A model generated the notes under the pieces. It was not told the origin of the DNA. It saw only the letters and a program-made list of their open reading frames with translations, and did no database searches. The position numbers and the translations under genes were made by a program. From Thermoplasmatales archaeon (GTDB lineage: Archaea; Thermoplasmatota; E2; DHVEG-1), in assembly GCA_020350825.1 (NCBI GenBank), contig CP070724.1, positions 2,107,467 to 2,171,466 on the forward strand: a stretch of 64,000 nt of DNA. The letters run 5' to 3'. Positions 27,070 through 37,001 of this stretch are shown one piece after another; positions within the stretch are counted from its first letter, which is position 1; every line of letters starts with the position of its first letter.

Positions 27070-27608
27070 AAAAAGATATACGGGTCTGCGGTTTTGGCGG
27101 TCAAGGAGTCATACTCTCGGGTTTTATCATTGGCAAAGCGGCATCTGTTTTTATGGATTATCATGCTGTTCAAAGTCAATCTTATGGTCCTGAAGCTCGA
27201 GGTGGAGCAGCCCGATCAGAGATTATTATCTCCGATGAAAAAATTGGATATCCTCGACCTATTGGCGTTGATTATCTCGTAGCCATGTCACAGGAATCAT
27301 TTGATACATATCGTGATGATATTAGAGATGATGCAGTTATAATTGTTGATTCTGATCTTGTTAAAAAGCATGATATTGGGAGACCGCTTTATAAGGTACA
27401 AGCTCAAAAAATCGCTGAGGAACTTGGCAACAAAATTGTAACAAATATTGTTATGGTTGGGGCTTTCACGAGCATTTTCGGATTGTTAAAAACTGAGGCT
27501 GTGAAAGAATCTGTAATAGATAGCGTTCCAAAGAGATTTACAGAACTTAATATCAAAGCCTTTGAAAGAGGTTTAGAGGCAGGTAAGAATGCCGTTAAAG
27601 AGCTATAA
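27066..27608 (+). CDS. korC: 2-oxoglutarate:ferredoxin oxidoreductase gamma subunit
   Basis: 180-residue CoA-binding-type gamma subunit of 2-oxoacid:ferredoxin oxidoreductases. Starts with the family signature CGFGGQGV (about residues 7-14), and has QSYGPEARGGAARSEIIIS (about 39-57). Completes the KorDABC complex. Its last 20 bases overlap the start of the double hdrA, tying KOR expression to the Hdr genes. Confidence 0.92.
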   Translation: MKKDIRVCGFGGQGVILSGFIIGKAASVFMDYHAVQSQSYGPEARGGAARSEIIISDEKIGYPRPIGVDYLVAMSQESFDTYRDDIRDDAVIIVDSDLVKKHDIGRPLYKVQAQKIAEELGNKIVTNIVMVGAFTSIFGLLKTEAVKESVIDSVPKRFTELNIKAFERGLEAGKNAVKEL

Positions 27609-30600
27609 TAAAAAAATAGATCATGATCTTGGAGTCCCATTGCAGGATGATTATTTTTATGATGATCCAGAAGAAATAATTGAAAATAAATCAATGCCTG
27701 AACTGGAAAGTACAGCTCGATTAGTAACTGAGAGATCGAGACGAGGGGAAAAACGCGTTATCAATGGTGATGTACTCATTGTAGGAGCGGGGATTTCTGG
27801 TATGCAGGCAGCTCTTGATGTCGCTGATAAAGGCTATAAGGTAGTTATTATTGATAAAACATCGACCATCGGTGGGGCGATGGTAAAACTTGATAAAACA
27901 TTCCCCACAAATGATTGCTCTATTTGCACTGCTGCACCTAAAATGGTTGAACTCTCTCGTCATCCCAATATAAAACTCATCACCTATGCTGGGATTAACT
28001 CACTTGATGGTAAACCAGGTAATTTCAAGGCGAACATATGGCGGAAAAGTAAGTATGTTGATCCCGATAAATGTACCGGTTGCGATGATTGCGTTGAGGT
28101 TTGTCCTGTTGAAGTAGCGAATCCTTTTGATGAAAAACTTTCAATACGTAAGGCAATTTATATCGAATTCCCACAGGCGGTGCCTATCGTTTACACTATA
28201 GATTATGAGAATTGTAATGGCTGTGGCGCATGTGACAGAGTGTGTGAGCCTGAGGCAATATCATTCCTTGAGAAATCAGAAGAAATTGAGGTAAATGTTG
28301 GTAGTGTTATCGTTGCTACTGGTTTCGAGGTATTTGAACCTCTTGAAATGAGGAAAGAATACGGATATGGCAAATATGAGAATGTTATAACAGCTATGCA
28401 GTTCGAACGAATATTGTCTTCTTTTGGTCCAACAGACGGAAAAGTGCGTCGTCCATCAGATGGTAACAAACCTAAAACTATTGGTTGGATTCAGTGTGTC
28501 GGCTCACGAAGTGAACAGCTTGGTTTTCCATATTGTTCACGTGTCTGCTGTATGTATGCAACAAAAGAGGCATCTATTGCAAAAGAAGCCAATCCTGACA
28601 TTGATATAACTATCTATTATATGGATATTAGAGCATATGGAAAAGATTTCCAGCAGTATTATGATCATGCCAAAGATCTGGGTGTTAAATACATCAGGGG
28701 TAGACCTGCTTCGGTTTATGAAAATACGGATAAAAGTCTTACTATTAGATACAAAGACACACTTACTGGAAAAGTGGAAGAGAGTACTGTGGACCTATTG
28801 GTTTTATCCACTGCTATAATGCCCAATCAGGGTAATAAAAAACTTGGTGAAGTGCTTGGAATAGAAGTCGATGAAAATGGCTTTTTTAAACAGGACTCAC
28901 TTTTAACAGACCCGATTCAATCAACAAGGGAGGGTATCTTTCTTGCTGGTTGCATCCAAGGTCCTAAGGATATTCCTGACAGTGTTTCTATGGCTAGTGG
29001 TGCTGCTGCAAAAGCAGTTGCTCCAATCAAAGATAGAGAAAGACTAATTGGTAAGGAGTTTCCGCCCGAGCGAGATGTTTCTAACGAGAAACCTCGTATT
29101 GGAGTTTTTGTTTGTCATTGTGGCAAAAACATCGCTAGTTACCTTGATGTGGAAAAGGTAACAGAAGAGGCAAAGAAACTTCCAAACGTTGAATATGCTG
29201 ATCATATGATGTTTGTATGTTCTGAAGACAGCTGTAATAAAATCAAAGAAACTGCTCAAGAGAAAGGATTAAACAGAATAATTGTTGCTGCTTGTTCTCC
29301 TAGAACACATGGGGGTCTTTTCCAGGATACATTGATGGAAGCAGGTTTGAATAAATATCTTTTTGAAATGGCAAATATCCGTAATCATTGTTCTTGGGTA
29401 CATTCTGACGATTGGGATGCTGCAACAAAAAAAGCAGTAGATTTAGTAAGATCTTCTGTAGCAAAAGCCAGGTACCTTGAATCACTCAGTGAAGAAGAGT
29501 TTTCAATTTATCCAAAATCTTTAATCATCGGTGGCGGAGTATCTGGGATGAAAGCAGCGCTTGCACTTGCAGATATGGGCATTAAATCAATCATTTTAGA
29601 AAATGAACCTAAGTTAGGTGGCCGACTTAGATATCTTCACTCAATGTTTCCATCTGATACAAAATCGGAAGATATCATCAATCCTTTGATTAAAAATGTT
29701 ACCAAAAATAAGCTAATTACTGTTATGACTGATTCAGAACTTGAAAAACTAGAAGGATACATTGGTAACTATAAAGGAGAAGTAAAACAGAAGGGAAATA
29801 AAAGAGAAATTGAGTTTGGTACAATTATTGTAGCAACAGGATTTAAAGAAATTGATCTTGACGATAAATATCAATATGGGAAAAATAGAAATATCATGTC
29901 TCAAACTGAGCTTGAGACAAAATTGAAAAACAATGATCTTAAAGAGCCGAAAAATATTGTAATCATTAATTGTGCTGGTGCAATGGATGAAGAACGCCCA
30001 TATTGTTGTCGGGTTGGTTGCGGAGTATCAATTAAGAACGCTAAGTTAATAGCTCAAAAATATCCAAAATCCAAGATTTACCTTCTTTATCGTGATATGA
30101 GGGTTTTTGGAAAAGAGGAAGAGGAATACTACGCTGATGTTTTGAAAAACTATCATGTTACTACTATTCGCCATCCAGGAGATAGGAAACCAGAGGTAAT
30201 TCTAGATAAAAAGGATCCAAAAAATGGACCTATAACCATTAAGGTTTATGATGATATTTTAAATGAAGAAATGACCTTACCTGCAGATCTATTGGTTTTA
30301 ACTGTTAATACAGAAGGGGGAGCCAAAACTGAAAAACTGAAAAACATGCTGAAGGTTCCGGTGGATGCTGCTGGTTTCTTCATTGAAACTCATGCAAAAA
30401 TCAAGCCTCTTGATTTCTCAACATCTGGAGTTTATATGTGTGGTGCAGCACATTATCCAAAGAATCTGGTTGATTCAATTGCTCAGGCTGAGGGTGCTGC
30501 ATCTCGTGCTGCCATTCCTATTGCACAAGAGAAGATGAAAGGTGAAGGTATTATTTCTGAAGTAATCGAAGATAAATGTCGAGGTTGTGGAACATGTGAA

Positions 30601-30807
30601 TTGGCCTGTGCTTACTCAGCTATTGATTTGGTCCCTCATTCGAGAGATCCTGGTCGTTTGGTCGCTAAAGTTAATAGAGCTCTATGTAAAGGCTGCGGCT
30701 CGTGCGCAGCTGCATGTCTAAACAGTGCAATTGAGCAGAAAGGATACGATAGTAATCAAATCAATGTAATGATTGCTGCTCTTCTTGAAAAGGAGGTTAC
30801 CGCATGA
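27589..30807 (+). CDS. hdrA: double HdrA-type flavoprotein (two fused HdrA modules)
   Basis: 1072 residues. Module 1 (about 57-490) is an FAD domain (GAGISGMQ, about 66) with an inserted two-cluster ferredoxin (CTGCDDCVEVCP about 162, CNGCGACDRVCE about 209) but without the HdrA N-terminal domain. Module 2 (about 500-1072) has that N-terminal domain (VCHCGKN, about 507) and an FAD domain (GGGVSGMK, about 648) without the inserted ferredoxin, then the C-terminal ferredoxin (CRGCGTC about 998, CKGCGSC about 1033). Together they make one complete cluster set with two flavins. Followed at four-base overlap by hdrC, then hdrB and mvhG/A. Likely the flavin-bifurcating hub between hydrogenase, ferredoxin and HdrBC. 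Confidence 0.85.
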   Translation: MPLKSYNKKIDHDLGVPLQDDYFYDDPEEIIENKSMPELESTARLVTERSRRGEKRVINGDVLIVGAGISGMQAALDVADKGYKVVIIDKTSTIGGAMVKLDKTFPTNDCSICTAAPKMVELSRHPNIKLITYAGINSLDGKPGNFKANIWRKSKYVDPDKCTGCDDCVEVCPVEVANPFDEKLSIRKAIYIEFPQAVPIVYTIDYENCNGCGACDRVCEPEAISFLEKSEEIEVNVGSVIVATGFEVFEPLEMRKEYGYGKYENVITAMQFERILSSFGPTDGKVRRPSDGNKPKTIGWIQCVGSRSEQLGFPYCSRVCCMYATKEASIAKEANPDIDITIYYMDIRAYGKDFQQYYDHAKDLGVKYIRGRPASVYENTDKSLTIRYKDTLTGKVEESTVDLLVLSTAIMPNQGNKKLGEVLGIEVDENGFFKQDSLLTDPIQSTREGIFLAGCIQGPKDIPDSVSMASGAAAKAVAPIKDRERLIGKEFPPERDVSNEKPRIGVFVCHCGKNIASYLDVEKVTEEAKKLPNVEYADHMMFVCSEDSCNKIKETAQEKGLNRIIVAACSPRTHGGLFQDTLMEAGLNKYLFEMANIRNHCSWVHSDDWDAATKKAVDLVRSSVAKARYLESLSEEEFSIYPKSLIIGGGVSGMKAALALADMGIKSIILENEPKLGGRLRYLHSMFPSDTKSEDIINPLIKNVTKNKLITVMTDSELEKLEGYIGNYKGEVKQKGNKREIEFGTIIVATGFKEIDLDDKYQYGKNRNIMSQTELETKLKNNDLKEPKNIVIINCAGAMDEERPYCCRVGCGVSIKNAKLIAQKYPKSKIYLLYRDMRVFGKEEEEYYADVLKNYHVTTIRHPGDRKPEVILDKKDPKNGPITIKVYDDILNEEMTLPADLLVLTVNTEGGAKTEKLKNMLKVPVDAAGFFIETHAKIKPLDFSTSGVYMCGAAHYPKNLVDSIAQAEGAASRAAIPIAQEKMKGEGIISEVIEDKCRGCGTCELACAYSAIDLVPHSRDPGRLVAKVNRALCKGCGSCAAACLNSAIEQKGYDSNQINVMIAALLEKEVTA

Positions 30808-31229
30808 ACAAGATTTCAGATGAAATTGTTAACGTTAATTCCTTAAAATTTAAGAAGGGAGAGCTAGTGAAAGAGATTGAGGAATTGTGTGGTGAAAACC
30901 TCTTTGGTTGCTATCAATGTGGGACTTGTTCTGCTGGATGCCCCTTTATTGAGGATATGGATCTTTCTCCTGATGAGGTAATTAGATATGTAATATTAGA
31001 TAAAAAAGAAGTACTAAATTCAAAAACAATATGGCTATGTGCTGCTTGCTACACATGTGCTGAACGATGTCCAAGAGATATTAACATTACGAAGATCATG
31101 GAAGCTTTACGCCAAATTATTTTAAGAAAGAACATTGATCGGACGAATTTAACTAATATATCTAAGGATGAAAAGGAGTCTATTCCTCAATTAGCGTTTG
31201 TATGTTTATTTAGAAAAAATGTAGGGTAA
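30804..31229 (+). CDS. hdrC: HdrC, heterodisulfide reductase subunit C
   Basis: 141 residues, two [4Fe-4S] motifs: CYQCGTCSAGCP (about 36-47) and CAACYTCAERCP (about 79-90). Transfers electrons from the double HdrA to HdrB. Overlaps the hdrA stop by four bases and is followed four bases later by hdrB. A paralogue of the HdrC at 18282-18809. Confidence 0.92.
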   Translation: MNKISDEIVNVNSLKFKKGELVKEIEELCGENLFGCYQCGTCSAGCPFIEDMDLSPDEVIRYVILDKKEVLNSKTIWLCAACYTCAERCPRDINITKIMEALRQIILRKNIDRTNLTNISKDEKESIPQLAFVCLFRKNVG

Positions 31230-31233
31230 TAAA

Positions 31234-32115
31234 ATGAAGCTGCTGTACTATCCCGGATGTACATTAAAAACATCTGCAAAAAACCTTGAAAAGTCAGCAT
31301 TTTGCATAGCTGAAACTCTAGGTCACGAAATAGTTGAAATGGAAGATTGGACATGTTGTGGAGTTGCATCCTCTTTAACCGATGATGATCTCATGCATCA
31401 TTTAGCTCCAATGCGAAACCTGATACATGTAGAAGACGTTGGAGAAGACAAAATTGTAACACTTTGTGATATGTGCTGTAATACCCTTAAACAAACGAAT
31501 TTACGAGTTAAAGAAAAACCTGATGATTTAGAAACATTAAACTTGTTTATGGATAGAGAGAATGATTACAAAGGAACAGTGAAGGTTGTTCACTTTCTTG
31601 AGTTTTTAAGAGATGAAGTAGGTTTTGACGTCCTTAAAAAGAAAGTAAAGAATTCATTGAAGGGTATGAAGATTATGCCCTACTATGGATGTATGTTGCT
31701 TCGCCCTCGAGAGGTTAGTATTGATGACGCAGAGGAACCATTAATAATGAAAGATCTTCTCAATGCGCTTGGTGCTGAAGTAATTGATAATCCGTTTAAA
31801 ATTGAATGTTGTGGATCATATCATACTATAGAAGATAAAAACCTAGTTTCTAATAGAGCTTATAGGATTACAAAGTTTGCAGTTGACAGAGGCAGCGACG
31901 CTATAGTGCTTTCTTGCCCGCTTTGTCGATTTAATCTTGATGTTAGGGGGAAGGAAGCAGAAAAAATATACAACAATTATAAACAAGTTCCTGTTTACTA
32001 TTACACTCAGCTTATAGCTGTTGCATTAGGTCTGGATCCTAAATATTGCGGGTTCGGTGATCACGCAGTAGATCCAGTCTTATTGTTAAAGAAAAAGGGG
32101 GTTTTTGAAAAATAA
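31234..32115 (+). CDS. hdrB: HdrB, heterodisulfide reductase subunit B
   Basis: 293 residues with two CCG domains: YYPGCTLK at the N-terminus, WTCCGVAS (about 40), CDMCCNT (about 80), YYGCMLLRP (about 150), IECCGSYH (about 190) and SCPLCRFN (about 228). These ligate the two non-cubane clusters of the catalytic site. The disulfide or other acceptor is unknown. Since the operon starts with fumarate reductase, a thiol/disulfide pair linked to fumarate is one possibility. 37 bases before mvhG. Confidence 0.92.
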   Translation: MKLLYYPGCTLKTSAKNLEKSAFCIAETLGHEIVEMEDWTCCGVASSLTDDDLMHHLAPMRNLIHVEDVGEDKIVTLCDMCCNTLKQTNLRVKEKPDDLETLNLFMDRENDYKGTVKVVHFLEFLRDEVGFDVLKKKVKNSLKGMKIMPYYGCMLLRPREVSIDDAEEPLIMKDLLNALGAEVIDNPFKIECCGSYHTIEDKNLVSNRAYRITKFAVDRGSDAIVLSCPLCRFNLDVRGKEAEKIYNNYKQVPVYYYTQLIAVALGLDPKYCGFGDHAVDPVLLLKKKGVFEK

Positions 32116-32152
32116 GAGAGAATGATTAATATTTGATAAAATTGGTGATTGT

Positions 32153-33166
32153 ATGAGTAAGAAGAAAAAAGAAAATAAGAAAGACGCTGGAAAAAAGAAA
32201 AAACTGCAACTTGCGTTTTATTGGGCTGCAAGTTGCGGTGGATGTGAAATAGCTGTTCTTGACATTGATGAAAAAATCCTAGATGTAGTTGCGGTGGCTG
32301 ACATTTTATTTTGGCCAGTTGCATTGGATTTTAAATACAAAGATGTTGAAGCGATGAAAGATAACACTATTGATGTATGTTTTTTTAATGGTGGTATACG
32401 AAACTCGGAACAAGAGCAAATTGCAAAATTATTACGAAAAAAATCAAAGGTAATGGTAGCATTTGGTGCATGTGCAGTTCTTGGAGGTATCCCTGGGCTT
32501 GCTAATGTTACAAATAAGAAAGAAATCTTTGACGTTGTTTATAAGGACAATCCTTCGCTAGATAATCCCAAGAAAATTGTCCCAAAAACTTCTGTCAAAG
32601 TTAAAGAAGGAACCCTTACTCTTCCTGAATTTTATGACTCAGTAAGCAGGCTAGACCATGTAATTGATGTTGATTACTACTTGCCAGGTTGTCCTCCAGT
32701 ACCTGATCTAATCATGACTGCAGTTGGTGCAATTGTCGAAGGAAAATTACCACCAAAGGGTAGTGTAATTGGTCCTTTGAAATCAGTATGTGACGAATGC
32801 AGATTTGAAAAATCCGAGAAAAAAATCAAGGAAATAAAAAGAATTTATGAGCTTGATAAGTTCGAGGAAAAATGTCTTTTAGAACAAGGTGTAATCTGTA
32901 TGGGGCCTGCGACCCGGGGAAGCTGTGAGGCTAGATGCCTTGATGCAAATATGCCTTGTACTGGTTGTGGTGGACCTACACCTAATGCACTTGACCAAGG
33001 TGCAAAGATGATATCTGCACTTGCATCAATTCTTGGAATTGAGGGTGAAGAAAACATGAGTGATGAAGAAGTTGAAAAACTAATTGAGCAGGTTGTAGAC
33101 CCAGTTGGTACTTTCTACAAATATGGGTTGCCTTCTGCTCTTATTAATAGGAGGGTAGATAAATGA
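32153..33166 (+). CDS. mvhG: F420-non-reducing [NiFe]-hydrogenase small subunit
   Basis: Electron-transfer subunit of the Mvh-type (group 3c) hydrogenase, soluble. 337 residues, with a Lys-rich N-terminal tail. Proximal-cluster ligands lie in SCGGCE (about 26-31), GACAVLGG (about 104), and GCPPVP (about 180). The C-terminal part has CMGPATRGSCEARC and CTGCGGPTP for the medial and distal clusters. Overlaps mvhA by four bases. Passes electrons from hydrogen to MvhD and HdrA. Confidence 0.92.
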   Translation: MSKKKKENKKDAGKKKKLQLAFYWAASCGGCEIAVLDIDEKILDVVAVADILFWPVALDFKYKDVEAMKDNTIDVCFFNGGIRNSEQEQIAKLLRKKSKVMVAFGACAVLGGIPGLANVTNKKEIFDVVYKDNPSLDNPKKIVPKTSVKVKEGTLTLPEFYDSVSRLDHVIDVDYYLPGCPPVPDLIMTAVGAIVEGKLPPKGSVIGPLKSVCDECRFEKSEKKIKEIKRIYELDKFEEKCLLEQGVICMGPATRGSCEARCLDANMPCTGCGGPTPNALDQGAKMISALASILGIEGEENMSDEEVEKLIEQVVDPVGTFYKYGLPSALINRRVDK

Positions 33167-34623
33167 AAACAGTAATGATAGATCCCATAACAAGACTCGA
33201 GGGCCATGGTAAAATTGCAATATTTCTAAATGACAAAGGAAACGTGGAAAATGCATATATGCAGATTCCCGAACTTCGAGGTTTCGAACGGTTTAGCCAA
33301 GGTAGACGTGCAGAGGATATGCCACAGATTACTTCTCGTATCTGCGGTGTCTGTCCAGTTGCTCATCATTTTGCAGCAACAAAAGCACTTGATGATGCAT
33401 TTAATGTTGAACCAACGTCAGCTGCAAAAAAACTTAGAGAACTTATGTATGCGGGCTATTACATATATGATCACACACTACACTTTTACTATCTAGGCGG
33501 GCCAGATTTTGTTGTAGGACCTGATGCACCAGCTGCAAAAAGAAACGTTCTTGGAGTAATTGAAAAAGCAGGTGTAGAAATTGGAAAAGAAGTAATTAAG
33601 CACCGAGCATATGGTCAAAAAATAACAGCAATTCTTGGTGGAAAAGCAACACATCCAGTTTGTGGACTACCAGGTGGTGTTTCAAAAGGTCTTAACAAAG
33701 ATGAGGTAAAAAATATTGAAACAATGGCCAAATCTTGCAGAGATTTTGCACAATTTACACTGAAACTATTTGATGATATTGTCCTTGCAAATAAAACCTA
33801 TGTTGATGTAATTTTAAGCGATCCATACCAACTAGCAACATACAACATGGGACTTGTTGACAAAAACAACAAGGTGAACTTTTATGATGGAAAGATACGA
33901 ATAACAGATCAAAAAGGAAAGGAATTCGCGAAATTTGATGTAAAAGACTATTACAAAAACATCGCAGAACACGTAGAAGAATGGAGCTACATAAAATTCC
34001 CGTATCTGAAAAAAATTGGATGGAAAGGCTATGTTGATGGAAAAGACAGTGGACTCTATCGTGTCGGACCACTTGGAAGACTTAATGCTGCAGAGGGTAT
34101 GGCTTCACCACTTGCTAACAAGGAATACAAAAGATTATTTGAAACACTTGGTGGTAGGCCGGTAAACTCCACATTAGCATTCCATTGGGCTCGACTTGTT
34201 GAATTACTTTATGCAACAGAAAGAACACTTGAGCTTATTAAAGATCCTGAGATTACATCCAACAAAATCCGCAACCCTGTGGGAGAACCGGGTGAAGGAT
34301 ATGGAGTTGTTGAAGCTTGCCGTGGAACTTTAATTCACCACTATAAACTCGATAAAAATGGACTCATTGACAAAGCAAATCTTATTGTTGCAACCGTAAA
34401 CAATGCGGGAGCCATAAATATGTCGATTAGAAATGCAGCAATGGGTCTTATCAAAGGTGGAAAAGTCAATGATGGACTACTGAACATGGTGGAAATGGCA
34501 TTCAGAGCATATGATCCATGTTTCGGTTGTGCAACACATACTCTTCCAGGTCAAATGCCAATGGAAGTAAAAATCTATGATAATAATAAAAAATTGTACA
34601 AAACACTAAGGCAAAATATGTAG
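33163..34623 (+). CDS. mvhA: F420-non-reducing [NiFe]-hydrogenase large subunit
   Basis: Hydrogen-activating subunit. 486 residues. Ni-Fe ligands are seen in RICGVCPVAH (L1, about 58-67) and DPCFGCATH (L2, about 452-460). The sequence continues past the L2 histidine for 26 residues, the C-terminal extension normally removed by the maturation protease encoded just downstream. Group 3c by its MvhG/MvhD/Hdr neighbours. Indicates H2 as an electron donor or acceptor for the Hdr complex. Confidence 0.93.
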   Translation: MKTVMIDPITRLEGHGKIAIFLNDKGNVENAYMQIPELRGFERFSQGRRAEDMPQITSRICGVCPVAHHFAATKALDDAFNVEPTSAAKKLRELMYAGYYIYDHTLHFYYLGGPDFVVGPDAPAAKRNVLGVIEKAGVEIGKEVIKHRAYGQKITAILGGKATHPVCGLPGGVSKGLNKDEVKNIETMAKSCRDFAQFTLKLFDDIVLANKTYVDVILSDPYQLATYNMGLVDKNNKVNFYDGKIRITDQKGKEFAKFDVKDYYKNIAEHVEEWSYIKFPYLKKIGWKGYVDGKDSGLYRVGPLGRLNAAEGMASPLANKEYKRLFETLGGRPVNSTLAFHWARLVELLYATERTLELIKDPEITSNKIRNPVGEPGEGYGVVEACRGTLIHHYKLDKNGLIDKANLIVATVNNAGAINMSIRNAAMGLIKGGKVNDGLLNMVEMAFRAYDPCFGCATHTLPGQMPMEVKIYDNNKKLYKTLRQNM

Positions 34624-34637
34624 AGGAAAAAAAGAAA

Positions 34638-35135
34638 ATGAAAACGATAGTGCTCGGAGTTGGAAATCCCATACTTCGTGATGATGGAGTAGGAATACAT
34701 GTTGCCAATCAACTAAAACAGCATGTAAATGATCCAGATATAACCATAGATGAAGCCACGACTGGTGGAATGAACCTTCTTGATCTAATAGTTGGGTATG
34801 ATAAAGCAATACTCATTGACGCAATAAATATTAGAGATGCAGAAGTTGGTGAGGTAAAACGTGTTCTCTTAAGTGATCTTTCTTCTGTTCATTCCGACAA
34901 TCCACATGATGTTTCCCTCCTTGAAGCACTACAACTTGCTGAGAAACTTGGTGAAAATAATATTCCCTCAGAGATCGTAATAATTGGCATTGTACTAAAG
35001 AAAATTCCTTATGTTTTTGGAGAAAAACTAAGCCCAAAGATTGCAGCCGCTGTACCAAAAGCTGTTGATATGACATTAACTGAAATTGGAAAAAATTTGG
35101 AAGAGTCTAATTGGAGTAAGGATAAGTTAACATGA
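34638..35135 (+). CDS. hydrogenase maturation endopeptidase
   Basis: 165-residue HycI/HoxM/FrhD-type protease that trims the large subunit C-terminus after nickel insertion. Family N-terminus GVGNPILRDDGVGIHV (about 6-21, with the nickel-sensing acidic residue), then a second acidic position in ILIDAINI (about 55-62) and HDVSL-type His (SDNPHDVSLLE, about 89-99). Lies between mvhA and mvhD in the operon, 14 bases after mvhA. Confidence 0.9.
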   Translation: MKTIVLGVGNPILRDDGVGIHVANQLKQHVNDPDITIDEATTGGMNLLDLIVGYDKAILIDAINIRDAEVGEVKRVLLSDLSSVHSDNPHDVSLLEALQLAEKLGENNIPSEIVIIGIVLKKIPYVFGEKLSPKIAAAVPKAVDMTLTEIGKNLEESNWSKDKLT

Positions 35136-35157
35136 AAATAATTAGAGGTGAATAAAT

Positions 35158-35577
35158 ATGAAAGACTTTGAGCCAAATATCATTGGTTTTTTATGCAACT
35201 GGTGCTCGTATGCTGGAGCAGATCTTGCAGGAACGAGTAGGATGAAATATCCTCCGAATATAAAATCAATTAGAGTAATGTGTTCTGGGAGAGTGGACCC
35301 TATCTTTATTCTTGAGGCTTTGAAAAAGGGTGCAGATGGTGTACTTGTTGCAGGATGTCATCCTGGAGATTGTCATTACCAATCCGGGAATTACAAAACG
35401 AATAGGAGAATTAAACTTTTGAAAAAATTCCTCGAGGAAATGGCTGTTAATCCTAATAGAGTGAGATTCGAATATGTTTCAGCTTCAGAAGGTGCTAAAT
35501 TTGCAACAATTGTAACAGAGTTTGTGGATGAACTTAAGAAGATGGGGCCAAACCCTTTGAAAGATGTGAAAGTATGA
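35158..35577 (+). CDS. mvhD: MvhD, hydrogenase delta subunit (electron transfer to HdrA)
   Basis: 139-residue [2Fe-2S] protein that links electron donors to HdrA. Starts with the family pattern NIIGFLCNWCSYAGADLAG and has MCSGRVDP, GCHPGDCHY and a C-terminal region with FVDELKKMGPNPL. Four-base overlap with glcD downstream. Nearly the same layout as the second MvhD at 38021-38449. Given its place it should serve the Mvh hydrogenase. Confidence 0.94.
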   Translation: MKDFEPNIIGFLCNWCSYAGADLAGTSRMKYPPNIKSIRVMCSGRVDPIFILEALKKGADGVLVAGCHPGDCHYQSGNYKTNRRIKLLKKFLEEMAVNPNRVRFEYVSASEGAKFATIVTEFVDELKKMGPNPLKDVKV

Positions 35578-37001
35578 AAATCGATATAGATAAATTGAAG
35601 AAAATTGTAGGGGGAGATAATGTTTCAGATGATGTTGCAGATCTATATGTTTATTCCTCTGATGCATCAGTCCATCAAGCCTTACCTAGTGCTATTGTAC
35701 GACCTCAGAGCATCGAACAAGTACAAAAAATAATGCGGTATGCAAACAAGAATAAAATTCCTATTGTACCGAGGGGCGCTGGCTCTGGTACATCAGGGCA
35801 CACAGTTCCAATTGATGGTGGGATCATTTTAGACATGAAACAAATGAATCGAATCCTTGAGATTTCTCCCGAAGACATGCTTGTTAGAGTTGAACCAGGG
35901 GTTGTTGATGATGATTTAAATCGTGCTCTCAAACCTTATGGTCTTTTTTATCCACCAGCACCTGCTTCTAGTAGAATAGCTACCATTGGTGGAGAGATTG
36001 CTGCTAATGCATCTGGTGTTAGATCAGTTAAATACGGTGCAACTAGAGATTATGTGCTTGGAATGAAAGTTGTACTTGCCAATGGTAAACTGGTCAACCT
36101 TGGATCTAACACAAGAGTTCACTCATCAGGTTATCAACTTGAAAGGCTCATTGTTGGTTCTGAGGGTACTCTTGGCGTTGTTGTTGAAGCAACTATGGGG
36201 ATAAGACCTTTACCAAAATTCCGATGTTTAGGTGTAACAAATTTCGATAAACTAGAGGATGCTGGCAACGCTATTTCTGATATAATATCTAGTGGATCAC
36301 AACCATCTATGCTAGAGCTAATGGATAAAATTGGCATTATTGCTGTAAACAAAGCTATGGATCTTAACCTACCTGAGGTTGCAGCCATTATCATGTTTGA
36401 AGCCGATGGAAACGTAAAAAAAGCAGTTGATTTCGAAATCGACAAGATGAAGAAGATTTGCGAAAAACATAATGGTACAGGTATCGAATTGAGTTATGAT
36501 GTTGCAGAGCGGACAAGATTATTTAGTGGGAGAAAAAAATTGTTTGCATCATTATCTAAATATAAAGAGGGAATAATCTGCACAGACCTCGCTGATGATA
36601 TGGGTGTTCCAAATTCTAAGATAGCGGTAACGGCTAAAAAAATTAATGAAATCGCTGAAAGGAACAATGTTATCATGGCTGTTTATGGGCATTGTGGTTC
36701 AGGAGTTATTCATACAAAAATTATGCTTGATCCTAAGAAAAAGAGCCAATGGAAAGACGCGGAGAAAGTCATCGAAGAATTATATGATTATGTTCACTCT
36801 GTGGGGGGCGTAACCTCAGCTGAACACGGCATAGGACTATCTAAGGCTCCTCCTTGGAAAAAAGCACGGGGCGATATTATACCAATGATGAGATCGATAA
36901 AGAAAGCGCTTGATCCAAATAACATTTTGAATCCGCATAAAATCATGGATGCACCGGATGATTGGGTTGGAGCTACTAATCTTAGATACAAGGTGGGATA
37001 A
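35574..37001 (+). CDS. GlcD-type FAD-linked 2-hydroxyacid dehydrogenase
   Basis: 475 residues of the FAD_binding_4/FAD-oxidase-C (GlcD, D-lactate dehydrogenase) family. FAD-binding loop PRGAGSGTSGHTVPIDGG at about 64-81; SEGTLGVV near 201; the C-terminal catalytic signature with SAEHGIGLSK near 416-425. Oxidises a D-2-hydroxyacid such as lactate or glycolate; the exact substrate cannot be read. Embedded between mvhD and a Fe-S/MvhD fusion with overlaps at both ends, so its electrons probably enter HdrA rather than a quinone or Etf. LarA at 51716-52963 could supply D-lactate from L-lactate. Confidence 0.85.
   Translation: MKIDIDKLKKIVGGDNVSDDVADLYVYSSDASVHQALPSAIVRPQSIEQVQKIMRYANKNKIPIVPRGAGSGTSGHTVPIDGGIILDMKQMNRILEISPEDMLVRVEPGVVDDDLNRALKPYGLFYPPAPASSRIATIGGEIAANASGVRSVKYGATRDYVLGMKVVLANGKLVNLGSNTRVHSSGYQLERLIVGSEGTLGVVVEATMGIRPLPKFRCLGVTNFDKLEDAGNAISDIISSGSQPSMLELMDKIGIIAVNKAMDLNLPEVAAIIMFEADGNVKKAVDFEIDKMKKICEKHNGTGIELSYDVAERTRLFSGRKKLFASLSKYKEGIICTDLADDMGVPNSKIAVTAKKINEIAERNNVIMAVYGHCGSGVIHTKIMLDPKKKSQWKDAEKVIEELYDYVHSVGGVTSAEHGIGLSKAPPWKKARGDIIPMMRSIKKALDPNNILNPHKIMDAPDDWVGATNLRYKVG

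Noticed and set aside
15430..35577. Methanogenesis
   Set aside because: HdrABC and MvhADG are present, but no mcr, mtr, mtd or F420-reducing genes lie in the window. Hdr/Mvh homologues also occur in non-methanogens.
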